From the NCBI GenBank assembly GCA_905182765.1, contig CAJJCV010000009.1, positions 1 through 64,000 of the forward strand: 64,000 nt of DNA, read 5' to 3'. This document shows, one piece after another, positions 18,634 to 28,042 of the stretch (position 1 is the first letter of the stretch; every line of letters starts with the position of its first letter). This DNA comes from Cryomorphaceae bacterium BACL29 MAG-121220-bin8 (GTDB lineage: Bacteria; Bacteroidota; Bacteroidia; Flavobacteriales; Flavobacteriaceae). Made by a program: the position numbers and the translations under genes. Below the pieces are notes generated by a model. That model had not been told where the DNA came from. It did no database searches and was given only the letters and a program-made list of their open reading frames with translations.

Positions 18634-20154
18634 ATGAATAGACTTGTTGAAATAATGGACACTACTTTAAGAGACGGTGAACAAACTTCAGGAATGTCAT
18701 TTTCATCATCCGAAAAATTAGCTATTGCAAAATTATTAATAAATGAATTAAATGTTGATAGAATTGAAATAGCATCAGCAAGAGTTTCAAAGGGTGAATT
18801 CCAAGCAGTAAAAAAAATTACTGAATGGGCCAAAGAAAAAAAGTTTTTAAATAGAATTGAAATCCTAACGTTCTTAGATAATAATATTTCGCTAGAATGG
18901 TTAATTAGATCTGGTGGTAGAGTTCAGAATCTATTAACAAAAGGATCTTTAAACCACTTAACTTATCAAATAAAACAAGCTCCAAAAGATTATTTTAAAT
19001 CTGTAATTAAAGCTGTTAATGAGGCTGATAATAAAGGAATTGAAACAAATATTTATTTAGAAGATTGGAGCAATGGTATGAAGAATTCTAAAGATTTCGT
19101 GTTTGAATATTTAGATATTCTTAATGAATTACCTGTAAAAAGAATTTTACTTCCCGATACGCTAGGAATTCTTAGTCCAGATGAAACTTTTAAATACGTT
19201 TCATTAGTAACAAAAAAATATCCTAAAATGCATTTTGACTTTCATGCACATAACGATTATGATTTAAGTGTTTCTAATGTAATAGAAAGTTTAAAAGCTG
19301 GATGTCACGGAATTCACTTAACTGTTAATGGCATGGGAGAAAGAGCTGGTAATGCTCCTATGGCCAGTGCAGCTGCCGTTATAAGAGATTTTTTACCAGA
19401 AATTAAGATTAATTTAAAAGAAAAATCTTTGCATAAAGTTAGTCGCCTAGTGTCAACATTTACCGGATTCAGAATTCCAGCTAATAAACCGATTGTTGGT
19501 GAAAATGTTTTTACTCAAACAGCAGGAATTCACGCTGACGGAGACAGTAAAAAAAATCTATATTTCAATGACTTACTTCCTGAAAGATTTGGAAGAAAAA
19601 GAAAATATGCATTAGGAAAGACATCTGGAAAAGCAAATATTAAAAAAAACTTACAAGAACTTGGACTTACATTAAGTGATGAAAATATCAAAAAGGTAAC
19701 TAATAGGATAATTGAACTTGGAGATAAAAAAGAAAAAGTTACTGCTGAAGATTTACCTTATATAATTTCAGACGTAATAAATAGTGAAAGTTTTAAAAAT
19801 AAAGTAATAATTGAATCCTATCTACTAAACCATAAAAAAGGTGAAAGTCCTTCGGCTGAAGTTGAAATTAGAATAAATGGTCGAAGTTATATAGAAAAAG
19901 GATCAGGTGATGGGCAATTTGATGCTTTTATTAATGCAATAAAAAAAATATATACTCTAAATAAATTCATTCTTCCCGAACTTATAGATTATTCAGTAAC
20001 TATCCCCCCAGGAAGTAATTCAGATGCGTTATGCGAAACATTTATTACATGGAAAAATAATAAAAAAGAATTTATAACAAGAGGATTAGATTCAGATCAA
20101 ACTGTTTCTGCAATTAAGTCTACAGAAAAAATGTTGAATATTATATCAAATTAG
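18634..20154 (+). CDS. 2-isopropylmalate/citramalate synthase family protein with regulatory domain
   Basis: A 506-aa acyl-CoA:keto-acid condensing enzyme. The catalytic barrel shows [30 protein letters not shown] and NGMGERAGNAP. About 370 residues in, a linker leads to a LeuA_dimer-like regulatory domain (AEVEIRINGRSYIEKGSGDGQFDAF), the part missing from the LeuA of this operon. The barrel has an unusual SARVSKGEFQ stretch in place of the common AGFP motif. Candidate roles are (R)-citramalate synthase, which would supply isoleucine carbon from pyruvate, or a feedback-controlled second isopropylmalate synthase. The position between leuD and leuB fits either, since LeuCD and LeuB serve both routes. 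Confidence 0.8.
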   Translation: MNRLVEIMDTTLRDGEQTSGMSFSSSEKLAIAKLLINELNVDRIEIASARVSKGEFQAVKKITEWAKEKKFLNRIEILTFLDNNISLEWLIRSGGRVQNLLTKGSLNHLTYQIKQAPKDYFKSVIKAVNEADNKGIETNIYLEDWSNGMKNSKDFVFEYLDILNELPVKRILLPDTLGILSPDETFKYVSLVTKKYPKMHFDFHAHNDYDLSVSNVIESLKAGCHGIHLTVNGMGERAGNAPMASAAAVIRDFLPEIKINLKEKSLHKVSRLVSTFTGFRIPANKPIVGENVFTQTAGIHADGDSKKNLYFNDLLPERFGRKRKYALGKTSGKANIKKNLQELGLTLSDENIKKVTNRIIELGDKKEKVTAEDLPYIISDVINSESFKNKVIIESYLLNHKKGESPSAEVEIRINGRSYIEKGSGDGQFDAFINAIKKIYTLNKFILPELIDYSVTIPPGSNSDALCETFITWKNNKKEFITRGLDSDQTVSAIKSTEKMLNIISN

Positions 20155-20159
20155 TACAT

Positions 20160-21224
20160 ATGAAATTAAATATAGCTCTATTACCTGGAGACGGAATAGG
20201 ACCAGAAGTTATTGAACAGGCAGTTAAAGTTTCAGATGCAATTGCTAAGAAATTTAACCATGATATAAACTGGATACATGCTTTAACAGGTGCTGCAGCA
20301 ATTGATGCTGTTGGCGAACCATACCCAAAAGAAACACATGAAATTTGTTTAAAATCTGACGCAATTTTATTTGGAGCTGTCGGTCATCCAAGATTTGATA
20401 ATGATCCAAGTGCTAAAGTTAGACCAGAACAAGGTCTTTTAAAAATGAGAAAAGACTTAGGATTGTTTGCTAATGTAAGACCAACTTTTACATTCCCGTC
20501 TCTTATTGATAAATCTCCGTTAAAAAGAGAAAGAATTGAAGGAACAAATTTGGTATTTTTAAGAGAACTAACAGGTGGTATTTATTTTGGAGAAAGAGGA
20601 CGTTTAGATAATGGAAATACCGCATTTGATACATGTACTTATTCTAGAAAAGAAATAGAAAGATTGGCAATAAAAGGTTTTGAATTAGCTATGAAAAGAT
20701 CTAAAAGATTATGTTGTGTCGACAAGGCAAATGTACTTGAGACATCAAGACTATGGAGAGAAACTGTACAGTCGTTAGAAAAAAATTATCCTGAAGTTAA
20801 AGTAAGTTATGAGTTTGTAGATGCTGTAGCAATGAGACTAGTTCAATGGCCTAATTCATATGATGTATTAATAACTGAAAATTTATTTGGAGATATCTTA
20901 ACTGATGAAGCATCTGTTATTTCAGGTTCCATGGGATTGATGCCATCAGCATCTGTTGGTTTAAAAACATCACTTTATGAACCAATTCATGGATCATATC
21001 CACAAGCTGCAGGAAAAAACATAGCAAATCCATTAGCAACAATTTTATCTGCTGCAATGATGTTTGAAGACACATTTAATCTAAAAGAAGAAGCTGACTT
21101 AATTAGGAGAGCTGTAGACTCTTCCCTTGAAAAATCAATAGTAACTGAAGATTTAGCAGACGGTAATAAAGCGTTTAAAACAAGTGAAATTGGGGATTGG
21201 TTAGCTAAAGAAATTTTATCATAA
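20160..21224 (+). CDS. leuB: 3-isopropylmalate dehydrogenase
   Basis: A 354-aa NAD-dependent beta-decarboxylating dehydrogenase that oxidises 3-isopropylmalate. Blocks LLPGDGIGPEV, FGAVGHPRFD, FVRELTGGIYFG-type (here FLRELTGGIYFG), DKANVLETSRLWR and ITENLFGDILTDEAS are all present, the last with metal-binding aspartates. Length is standard. It ends the leucine operon and is followed directly by a strong terminator. It starts 5 nt after the second IPMS-family gene. Confidence 0.97.
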   Translation: MKLNIALLPGDGIGPEVIEQAVKVSDAIAKKFNHDINWIHALTGAAAIDAVGEPYPKETHEICLKSDAILFGAVGHPRFDNDPSAKVRPEQGLLKMRKDLGLFANVRPTFTFPSLIDKSPLKRERIEGTNLVFLRELTGGIYFGERGRLDNGNTAFDTCTYSRKEIERLAIKGFELAMKRSKRLCCVDKANVLETSRLWRETVQSLEKNYPEVKVSYEFVDAVAMRLVQWPNSYDVLITENLFGDILTDEASVISGSMGLMPSASVGLKTSLYEPIHGSYPQAAGKNIANPLATILSAAMMFEDTFNLKEEADLIRRAVDSSLEKSIVTEDLADGNKAFKTSEIGDWLAKEILS

Positions 21225-21230
21225 AAAAAA

Positions 21231-21256
21231 AGCATCTTTTTCAAGATGCTTTTTTT
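21231..21256. terminator. bidirectional terminator between leuB and rpsA
   Basis: Stem AGCATCTT / AAGATGCT (8 bp, loop TTTC), with an A run before and a T run after. It serves convergent leuB (plus) and rpsA (minus). Confidence 0.9.
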
Positions 21257-21274
21257 AATATTATAGAAAAAATA

Positions 21275-23242
21275 TTATTTTTTCTTTTTTTCGTCATCAA
21301 CCATTTTCTTTTTTAAGTCAGCTAAAACATCTAAATCACCTAAAGTAGATTTGTCTGATTCTTTAACATTAGCTTTTTTCAATGACTCTTTAACATTTTT
21401 CTTTTCTTGGTCATTAAATAAAACAGTATGAGACATTAAAACTCTTTTAAAGTCTTTATTGTATTCTATTACTTTAAATTCTGAAGTATCACCTTTCATT
21501 AACTTATTACCATCTTCTTTTATAAGATGTCTATTAGGGACAAAAGCTGTTATATCGTCATTAAAAATAATGGTAGCACCTTTATCATTTGAGTCTGAAA
21601 TTGTAGCATTATGCGAAGTTCCTTCAGCAAATGTTTTATCATAGACATCCCAAGGATTATCCATAGTTTGCTTATGACCTAAACTTAATTTTCTAGCTTC
21701 AGAATCTAATTCTAACACAATAACATCAATTTTATCTGCAGTTGAAAATAATTCAGACGGATGTTTAACCTTTAAAGTCCAAGATAAATCTGAAATATAA
21801 ACTAGACCATCAATTCCTTCTTCAAGCTCTACAAAGATTCCGAAATTTGTAAAATTTCTAACAATTCCAGAATGCTTAGAACCTACAGGATATTTTTTAG
21901 TTATATCTGTCCAAGGATCTGAACTAAGTTGTTTTATACCTAGTGACATTTTTCTTTCTTCTCTGTCTAATGTTAAAACAACTGCCTCAACTTCATCTCC
22001 TACTTTAACAAAATCTTGAGCTGAACGTAAATGAGTAGACCATGACATTTCAGAAACATGAACTAAACCTTCAACTCCGTCAACAACTTCAACAAAAGCA
22101 CCATAATCAGCTAAAACTGAAACTTTACCTTTTACTTTATCACCTTCTTTTAGTTCTGTATCTAAAGATTCCCAAGGATGAGCACTTAATTGCTTAACAC
22201 CTAATTGAATTCTTGATTTATCATCATCAAAATCTAAAATAACAACATTTAGTTTTTGATCTAACTCTAATATTTCGCTAGGATGATTTATTCTATTCCA
22301 TGATAAATCTGTAATATGAATTAAACCATCAACACCACCTAAATCAATAAACACACCATAAGTAGTTATATTTTTAACAGTACCTTCAAGAACTTGACCT
22401 TTTTCTAATTGACCAATTATTTCTTTCTTTTGTAATTCAATATCAGCTTCAATTAATGCTTTGTGAGAAACAACAACATTTTTGAATTCATGATTTATCT
22501 TAACAACTTTGAATTCCATGTTTTTGTTAACATACTGATCATAATCTCTAATTGGTTTAACATCAATTTGTGATCCAGGAAGGAAAGCTTCTAAACCAAA
22601 AACATCGACGATCATCCCTCCTTTAGTTCTACATTTTACAAAACCTGTAACAACAGTAGATTGATCGTGAGCATCATTCACTCTTTCCCAAGCTTTTATA
22701 GTTCTTGCTTTTCTGTGAGAAAGAACTAATTGACCTGTTTTGTCTTCTTGAATATCAACTAAAACCTCAACTTTATCACCAACTTTTAAATCAGGATTAT
22801 ATCTAAATTCATTTAATGAAATGACACCCTCAGATTTAGCGTTAATATCAATTATAGCTTCTCTTTCTGTTAAACTAATTATAGTACCATCAATAACACT
22901 TTCATTATAAGTATCAACAAAATTCTCTTCAACTAATTTTTCAAATTCAGATAATTTATCGTCTTTAATTGTTTCAATTCCTTCTTCAAATAAATTCCAA
23001 TCAAAATCTTTTAAAAATTCTTCTGGTGTTGGTTCATTAATTGAATTTTCTTCAATTTGATTTTCAATAACCTCATTGGCTAAAGTTTCAACAACTTCAA
23101 CAACCTGGTTAGTTAAAGTTTCAACAACTTCTTTTTCAATTTTTACTTTTTTTGTGGATTTTGCTGGAGCTTTCGTCTTCACAGCTTTTGTAGTTTTTTT
23201 AACAGCTTTTTTAGGTTTACTGTCCTTTTTTTCTTCTGACAT
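21275..23242 (-). CDS. rpsA: 30S ribosomal protein S1
   Basis: A 655-aa S1 protein, which binds mRNA on the 30S subunit. About six S1 (OB-fold) repeats start near residue 115; they show units such as GTVKNITTYGVFIDLGGVDGL, GKVSVLADYGAFVEVVDGVEGL and GIVRNFTNFGIFVELEEGIDGL. The first 110 residues are a lysine-rich, low-complexity extension (KKAVKKTTKAVKTK) followed by an internal near-repeat of VVETL-N-VV/VI segments and an acidic linker. The C-terminus is again lysine-rich. Bacteroidota ribosomes rarely use Shine-Dalgarno pairing, so S1 may matter more for initiation (inference). cmk lies upstream on the same strand, 142 nt away. Confidence 0.96.
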   Translation of the reverse strand: MSEEKKDSKPKKAVKKTTKAVKTKAPAKSTKKVKIEKEVVETLTNQVVEVVETLANEVIENQIEENSINEPTPEEFLKDFDWNLFEEGIETIKDDKLSEFEKLVEENFVDTYNESVIDGTIISLTEREAIIDINAKSEGVISLNEFRYNPDLKVGDKVEVLVDIQEDKTGQLVLSHRKARTIKAWERVNDAHDQSTVVTGFVKCRTKGGMIVDVFGLEAFLPGSQIDVKPIRDYDQYVNKNMEFKVVKINHEFKNVVVSHKALIEADIELQKKEIIGQLEKGQVLEGTVKNITTYGVFIDLGGVDGLIHITDLSWNRINHPSEILELDQKLNVVILDFDDDKSRIQLGVKQLSAHPWESLDTELKEGDKVKGKVSVLADYGAFVEVVDGVEGLVHVSEMSWSTHLRSAQDFVKVGDEVEAVVLTLDREERKMSLGIKQLSSDPWTDITKKYPVGSKHSGIVRNFTNFGIFVELEEGIDGLVYISDLSWTLKVKHPSELFSTADKIDVIVLELDSEARKLSLGHKQTMDNPWDVYDKTFAEGTSHNATISDSNDKGATIIFNDDITAFVPNRHLIKEDGNKLMKGDTSEFKVIEYNKDFKRVLMSHTVLFNDQEKKNVKESLKKANVKESDKSTLGDLDVLADLKKKMVDDEKKKK

Positions 23243-23311
23243 ACCGAAAATTTGTATTCTAATTTAGTATAGATTAAAGGAATAAATTAGAAGAATTAAT
23301 ATTAATTAAAA

Positions 23312-23344
23312 CCTTTTAACTATCTATACCAACCTGTTAAAAGG
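23312..23344. repeat. inverted repeat CCTTTTAAC-N15-GTTAAAAGG upstream of rpsA
   Basis: A perfect 9-bp inverted repeat with a 15-nt loop, about 70 nt before the rpsA start codon and within the cmk-rpsA spacer. It has no proper T run for termination on the minus strand. It could be a leader hairpin or an operator. Confidence 0.5.
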
Positions 23345-23361
23345 ATTGCGAAAATAACATC

Positions 23362-23393
23362 AATTTATAGATAAAACAAATAATCTATAAATT
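23362..23393. repeat. inverted repeat AATTTATAGAT-N10-ATCTATAAATT over the cmk stop codon
   Basis: A perfect 11-bp AT-only-rich stem with a 10-nt loop that spans the cmk TAG (23385-23387). On the minus strand it is not followed by a T run, so it resembles an mRNA end-protecting or processing hairpin more than a terminator. Confidence 0.5.
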
Positions 23394-24083
23394 TTTTAAA
23401 ATTAAAGGATTTATGTATGAAAATAATTGTAATTCAAGTTCATCTAAAGTTAAATTATCAGTATTAATTAGAATAGCATCATTAGCTTTTTTCAAAGGGG
23501 AATGTTTCCGGTTAGTATCTTGATTATCTCTAAGCTTTATGTTATCTAAAACCTGATCATAAGTAATATTTCTATCAACCAAAAACAACTCATCAAAACG
23601 CCTTTTAGCTCTTAGTTCAGTTGTTGCTTCTAGAAAAAATTTTAATTCAGCATTAGGAAATACAACTGTACCAATATCACGACCATCCATTATAACTCCT
23701 TTACTATTTCCGAGAAAATGCTGAACATTTACCATTTGTTTTCTCAACTCATCGATAGTCGCAATTTCACTAACTAAGTTTGAAACCTCCAATGATCTTA
23801 TATTAATTTCATATGGAACTCCATTTAAATGAACCTCAAAATTATTATTTTCTGGATTATTTCTAAAATCAATAGAAATGTTAGGAATATCATTAATCAA
23901 TTTAAATTTATCAAAATGAGATGTAGAAATATATTTTTTTTTAATTGCATAAAAGGTTAATGCTCTGTACATAGCACCTGAATCAATATATATATAATTT
24001 AATTTTTTAGATATTCTCTTTGCTAAAGTACTTTTACCCGTCGAAGATGTTCCGTCAATTGCTATTATAATTCTATTTGACAT
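23385..24083 (-). CDS. cmk: cytidylate kinase
   Basis: A 232-aa (d)CMP kinase transferring phosphate from ATP. The P-loop GTSSTGKSTLAK begins at residue 11, followed by YIDSGAMYRA, and the CMP-specific MDGRDIGTVVFP and RAKRRFDEL blocks are clear. Its 5' end overlaps the lon 3' end by 11 nt, which implies coupling. The cmk-rpsA neighbourhood is conserved in many bacteria. An 11-bp inverted repeat covers its stop codon. Confidence 0.95.
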   Translation of the reverse strand: MSNRIIIAIDGTSSTGKSTLAKRISKKLNYIYIDSGAMYRALTFYAIKKKYISTSHFDKFKLINDIPNISIDFRNNPENNNFEVHLNGVPYEINIRSLEVSNLVSEIATIDELRKQMVNVQHFLGNSKGVIMDGRDIGTVVFPNAELKFFLEATTELRAKRRFDELFLVDRNITYDQVLDNIKLRDNQDTNRKHSPLKKANDAILINTDNLTLDELELQLFSYINPLILKNL

Positions 24084-26529
24084 TTAAATTTTTATAATTC
24101 TTAACATTTTGATTTGTAAGAGCAATATCTAAAACTTGTTTCATGTTTGAAACATAATGAAAAGTTAAGCCTTTTAAATAACTAGAATCAATTTCATCAA
24201 TATTTTTTTTATTCTCCTTACACAAAATAATTTCTTTAATTTTAGCTCTTTTAGCTGCCAAAATCTTCTCTTTAATCCCTCCTACTGGCAAAACTTTTCC
24301 TCTTAAAGTAATTTCTCCCGTCATAGCTAACTTTGATTTAACTCTTTTTTGAGTTAATAAAGACACTAAAGAAGTTAACATTGTTATACCAGCGCTTGGC
24401 CCATCTTTTGGAGTTGCTCCTTCTGGTACATGAATATGAATATTGTGTTTAGTTAGTGCATTCAATTCGATAGATAAATCATTAGCATTAGATTTAATAT
24501 ACTCTAGAGCTATTGTAGCAGATTCTTTCATTACCTTACCTAAATTACCAGTAATAGATAAGTTTCCTTTCCCTCTTGAAAGTGCTGATTCAATAAATAA
24601 AATATCACCACCAAATTGTGTCCAGGCTAAGCCAGTTACTACTCCTGCAACTTCATTATTTTCATATTGATCTTTAGAAATTGATACTCCTAAAATTTTA
24701 TCAATATCAGTTAAAGTTATTTCTGACGAGTAATCTTCTTCTAAAGCTATACACTTAGCAACATTTCTTATAATTTTTGCTATTTGTTTTTCCAACCCTC
24801 TTACGCCTGATTCTCTCGTGTAGCCTTCAATAATTTTTTCAGATGATAGTTTATTGATTTTTACAATATTTTTTGATAAACCATGTTCTTTAATTTGTTT
24901 TGGAATTAAATGTTTTTTAGCAATCTGATATTTTTCTTCAATAGTATAACCTGAAACATGTACTATTTCCATTCTATCTCGAAGTGCGGGTTGAACATTA
25001 GCTATATTATTAGATGTAGCAAGAAACATAACTTTTGACAAATCAAAACCTGACTCAATAAAATTATCATAAAAAGAGGTGTTTTGCTCAGGATCTAAAA
25101 CTTCTAACATTGCAGAAGATGGATCACCTTGATTTCCAACAGAAAGCTTATCGATTTCATCTAAAACAAAAACCGGGTTAGAAGTTTTAGCTTTTTTTAA
25201 ACTTTGGATAATTCTTCCTGGCATTGCCCCTATGTAAGTCTTTCTATGCCCTCTTATTTCGGACTCGTCTCTAAGACCGCCTAAAGATATTCTTACATAC
25301 TCTCTCCCCAATGCTTCAGCAATTGATTTACCTAAAGATGTTTTACCAACTCCTGGTGGGCCATTAAAACAAAGAATCGGAGATTTCATGTCATTTCTTA
25401 ACTTTAAAACTGCTATATGTTCAATAATTCTTTTTTTAACATCTTTCAACCCATAATGATCTCTGTCTAAAATTTTAGTTGCTCTTTTTAGATCAAAATT
25501 ATCTTTTGAAAATTCGTTCCAAGGAAGCTCTAAATAAGTGTCTAAATAATTTCTTTGAATAGAATACTCAGCAACTTGAGGATTCATTCGTTGAAGTTTA
25601 GATAATTCTTTTTTAAAGTGATCATTAATATCTTTTGACCACTTTTTTTTAGTAGACTTAATTCTCATTTCATTAACTTCTTCGTCATAAGAAACTCCAC
25701 CTAATTCTTCTTGGATTGTCTTTAATTGTTGATGTAAAAAATATTCTCTTTGTTGTTGATCTAAATCTGATCTTACTTTAGATTGAATATCGTTTTTTAA
25801 TGAAAGTCTTTGTAATTCAACATTCATTTGTTTTAAACACATTAATGCTCTTTTTTTTAAATCACTTGTGTTTAATATTTTATACTTTTCCTCAACAGAT
25901 AAATTCATATTAGAACACACAAAATTTACCAAGAAGGAATCACTTTGAATATTTTTAATTGCAAAAGAAGCTTCACTTGGAATATTTGGGTTTTCTTCAA
26001 TGATTTTTAGAGCAATATCTGTAATAGAATCAATAGTTGCTTTAAATTCTTTGTTGTTTTTTTCTGGTTTTAATTCAACTATTTCTTTTACACTAGCAGT
26101 AATATATGGTTCTTCAGAAATGATTTGTTCAATTGAAAATCTTTTCTTTCCTTGAATTATAACAGTAACATTACCATCTGGCATTTTTAAAACTCTTAAT
26201 ATTTTAGCTACAGTTCCAGTTGAATGAATGTCATTTAAAGTGGGTGACTGTACTTTTGAATCAATTTGAGAAACAACACCAATCAATTTATCATTAGCAT
26301 TAGAATCCTTTATCAATTTAATCGATTTATCTCTGGATGCAGTAATTGGGATCACTACACCAGGAAACAAAACTGTATTTTTTAAAGGTAAAATCGGTAG
26401 TTTTTCAGGAAGTGATTCCTTTGAAATAGCTTCTTCATCATCTGATGTCATTAATGGAATTAAATCTGAATCTTCATCAAGATTTTGCAATGACATCATG
26501 TCAAGATTTAGTATTTTAGTTTTGGACAT
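24073..26529 (-). CDS. lon: ATP-dependent protease Lon
   Basis: An 818-aa AAA+ serine protease degrading damaged and regulatory proteins in the cytosol. The track begins at a TTG; the ATG at 26527-26529 (MSKTKILNLD) is the better start. The order is: an acidic N-terminal extension of about 45 residues, LON substrate-binding domain (LPILPLKNTVLFPGVV), Walker A GPPGVGKTSLG, Walker B VFVLDEIDK, and the protease domain with Ser in PKDGPSAGITM and Lys in GGIKEKILAAKRA, a complete dyad. It overlaps cmk by 11 nt. A promoter-like element and a dnaK-like TGACACA motif lie upstream. Confidence 0.97.
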   Translation of the reverse strand: MSKTKILNLDMMSLQNLDEDSDLIPLMTSDDEEAISKESLPEKLPILPLKNTVLFPGVVIPITASRDKSIKLIKDSNANDKLIGVVSQIDSKVQSPTLNDIHSTGTVAKILRVLKMPDGNVTVIIQGKKRFSIEQIISEEPYITASVKEIVELKPEKNNKEFKATIDSITDIALKIIEENPNIPSEASFAIKNIQSDSFLVNFVCSNMNLSVEEKYKILNTSDLKKRALMCLKQMNVELQRLSLKNDIQSKVRSDLDQQQREYFLHQQLKTIQEELGGVSYDEEVNEMRIKSTKKKWSKDINDHFKKELSKLQRMNPQVAEYSIQRNYLDTYLELPWNEFSKDNFDLKRATKILDRDHYGLKDVKKRIIEHIAVLKLRNDMKSPILCFNGPPGVGKTSLGKSIAEALGREYVRISLGGLRDESEIRGHRKTYIGAMPGRIIQSLKKAKTSNPVFVLDEIDKLSVGNQGDPSSAMLEVLDPEQNTSFYDNFIESGFDLSKVMFLATSNNIANVQPALRDRMEIVHVSGYTIEEKYQIAKKHLIPKQIKEHGLSKNIVKINKLSSEKIIEGYTRESGVRGLEKQIAKIIRNVAKCIALEEDYSSEITLTDIDKILGVSISKDQYENNEVAGVVTGLAWTQFGGDILFIESALSRGKGNLSITGNLGKVMKESATIALEYIKSNANDLSIELNALTKHNIHIHVPEGATPKDGPSAGITMLTSLVSLLTQKRVKSKLAMTGEITLRGKVLPVGGIKEKILAAKRAKIKEIILCKENKKNIDEIDSSYLKGLTFHYVSNMKQVLDIALTNQNVKNYKNLNVK

Positions 26530-26541
26530 AATTAACAATTA

Positions 26542-26554
26542 GGTCAATGTGTCA
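26542..26554 (-). promoter_or_regulatory. TGACACATTGACC motif in the lon leader (similar to the dnaK palindrome)
   Basis: On the minus strand this 13-mer matches the dnaK-upstream palindrome at 10 of 13 positions, including all of TGACACA. It sits 12 nt before the lon ATG and just downstream of the predicted lon promoter. Only one half-site is well preserved. Confidence 0.35.
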
Positions 26555-26573
26555 TGTTGAGGAGTTAAAAACA

Positions 26574-26602
26574 AAAAGCTAACAGGTTAAATGGATGCTC
26601 AA
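26574..26602 (-). promoter_or_regulatory. candidate lon promoter
   Basis: On the minus strand TTG (26602-26600), an 18-nt spacer and TAGCTTTT (26581-26574) match the Bacteroidota promoter pattern, with the last base of the -7 box off consensus. A leader of about 40 nt would result. Confidence 0.5.
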
Positions 26603-26654
26603 CAAAAAACATTTATTTAATTCATTAATATTTCAAGTTTCATGCCATAAAGGT

Positions 26655-27962
26655 TTAATAGTTTTTAATATTTATTCTTTTTAAAAGCAAAGCACCTGTT
26701 AAAAAAATAAACACAAAAACTAAAATAGAAGTTCTCATACTCCCCGTAATTTGATCTACAAAAGCAAATAATGTCATTCCAAAGACAATACTAATTTTTT
26801 GAGAAACATCAAAAAAGCTAAAATAAGATGTCGTATTATCAGTTTCGGGAATCATCTTTGAAAACGTAGATCTTGATAAAGCCTGAATACCGCCCATAAT
26901 TAGTCCAACAAAAGCAGCAGCAATATAAAATTCTATGGGTTCAGTAATAAAATAGCCACCAATACATAGTAAAGCCCAAATCAGATTTAATAATATAAGA
27001 ATCTGTATGTTTCCGAATTTTTCAGATAATTTTGAAGTTATCATTGCTCCAAACATAGCAATTAATTGAATTAATAAAATACTGACTATTAATCCAATAG
27101 TTTTCTCATCTTTTGGCCAGTTAACTTCCTGTTCTCCAAAATAAGCAGCGATTAACAATACGGTTTGAAGCGCAGAACTATAAACAAAAAATGCAATCAA
27201 ATATTTTTTAATAACTATTATGTTTTTCAATTCATTCCAAACTTCTATAAGCTCTCTAAATCCATTCCAAACCACATCTTTAATAATTTTCTTTTTTTCG
27301 TTTTGATCCGGTAAGTGATAAAATGTATACTGGCTAAATAACATCCACCATATACCAACAGAAATAAAAGAATATCTCATTGCTATCAACTCTGGATTTT
27401 CACCTGATATTCCGAAATAAGAAGGATATAAAACCATCGATAAATCAAAAATTAATAATAATACACTTCCGAAATAACCCAATGCATATCCTTTAGCACT
27501 AATAAAGTCCTGCTGATGTTTAAGTGCAATATCAGGAAGATAGGAATTATAGAAAACCAAGCTAGCCCAGAAGGAAATTAAAGCAGTAAAATAAAAAAAC
27601 AATCCAATATAAATATTATTTAGATCGAACCAATAAAGTCCAATACAGGATAATGATCCAACATAACAAAATGTTTTTAAAAAAGTTTTTTTATTACCCA
27701 TATAATCTGCTATACCAGATAAAAGTGGAGTAATAAATGATAATATTACAAATGCAAAAGCAGTCAAAAAACTAATTAAAGCAGTGTTTTTAAAATTAAA
27801 ACCTAAAAGTTCTATGTATAAATCATCAAAAAAAAGTGCTCCATAATAGATCGGAAAAACAGCCGAAGAAATTACTAAAGGGTAAGCAGAATTAGCCCAA
27901 TCATATAATGCCCAAGCATTTAGCAATTTTTTATCCCCTTTTTTATATTGATTTTTTATCAT
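26655..27962 (-). CDS. MFS transporter, UMF1/Atg22-like family
   Basis: A 435-aa polytopic inner membrane protein with about twelve hydrophobic segments. The N-terminal NAWALYDWANSAYPLVISSAVFP block and DYMGNKKTFLK loop are characteristic of the UMF1 (vacuole effluxer Atg22-like) branch of the major facilitator superfamily, and the QALSRSTFSKMIPE motif before TM10 fits. The bacterial substrate is unknown; amino acid export is a guess from the fungal homologue. It lies alone upstream of lon with a 125-nt gap carrying the lon promoter, and diverges from the MsrB-like gene. Confidence 0.87.
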   Translation of the reverse strand: MIKNQYKKGDKKLLNAWALYDWANSAYPLVISSAVFPIYYGALFFDDLYIELLGFNFKNTALISFLTAFAFVILSFITPLLSGIADYMGNKKTFLKTFCYVGSLSCIGLYWFDLNNIYIGLFFYFTALISFWASLVFYNSYLPDIALKHQQDFISAKGYALGYFGSVLLLIFDLSMVLYPSYFGISGENPELIAMRYSFISVGIWWMLFSQYTFYHLPDQNEKKKIIKDVVWNGFRELIEVWNELKNIIVIKKYLIAFFVYSSALQTVLLIAAYFGEQEVNWPKDEKTIGLIVSILLIQLIAMFGAMITSKLSEKFGNIQILILLNLIWALLCIGGYFITEPIEFYIAAAFVGLIMGGIQALSRSTFSKMIPETDNTTSYFSFFDVSQKISIVFGMTLFAFVDQITGSMRTSILVFVFIFLTGALLLKRINIKNY

Positions 27963-28042
27963 TATTAAGTATCAAATGCAATATAGTTAATTGATATATG
28001 ATTATATTAAAATTAATAATTATTTTCGCACTTGAAAAAGAG

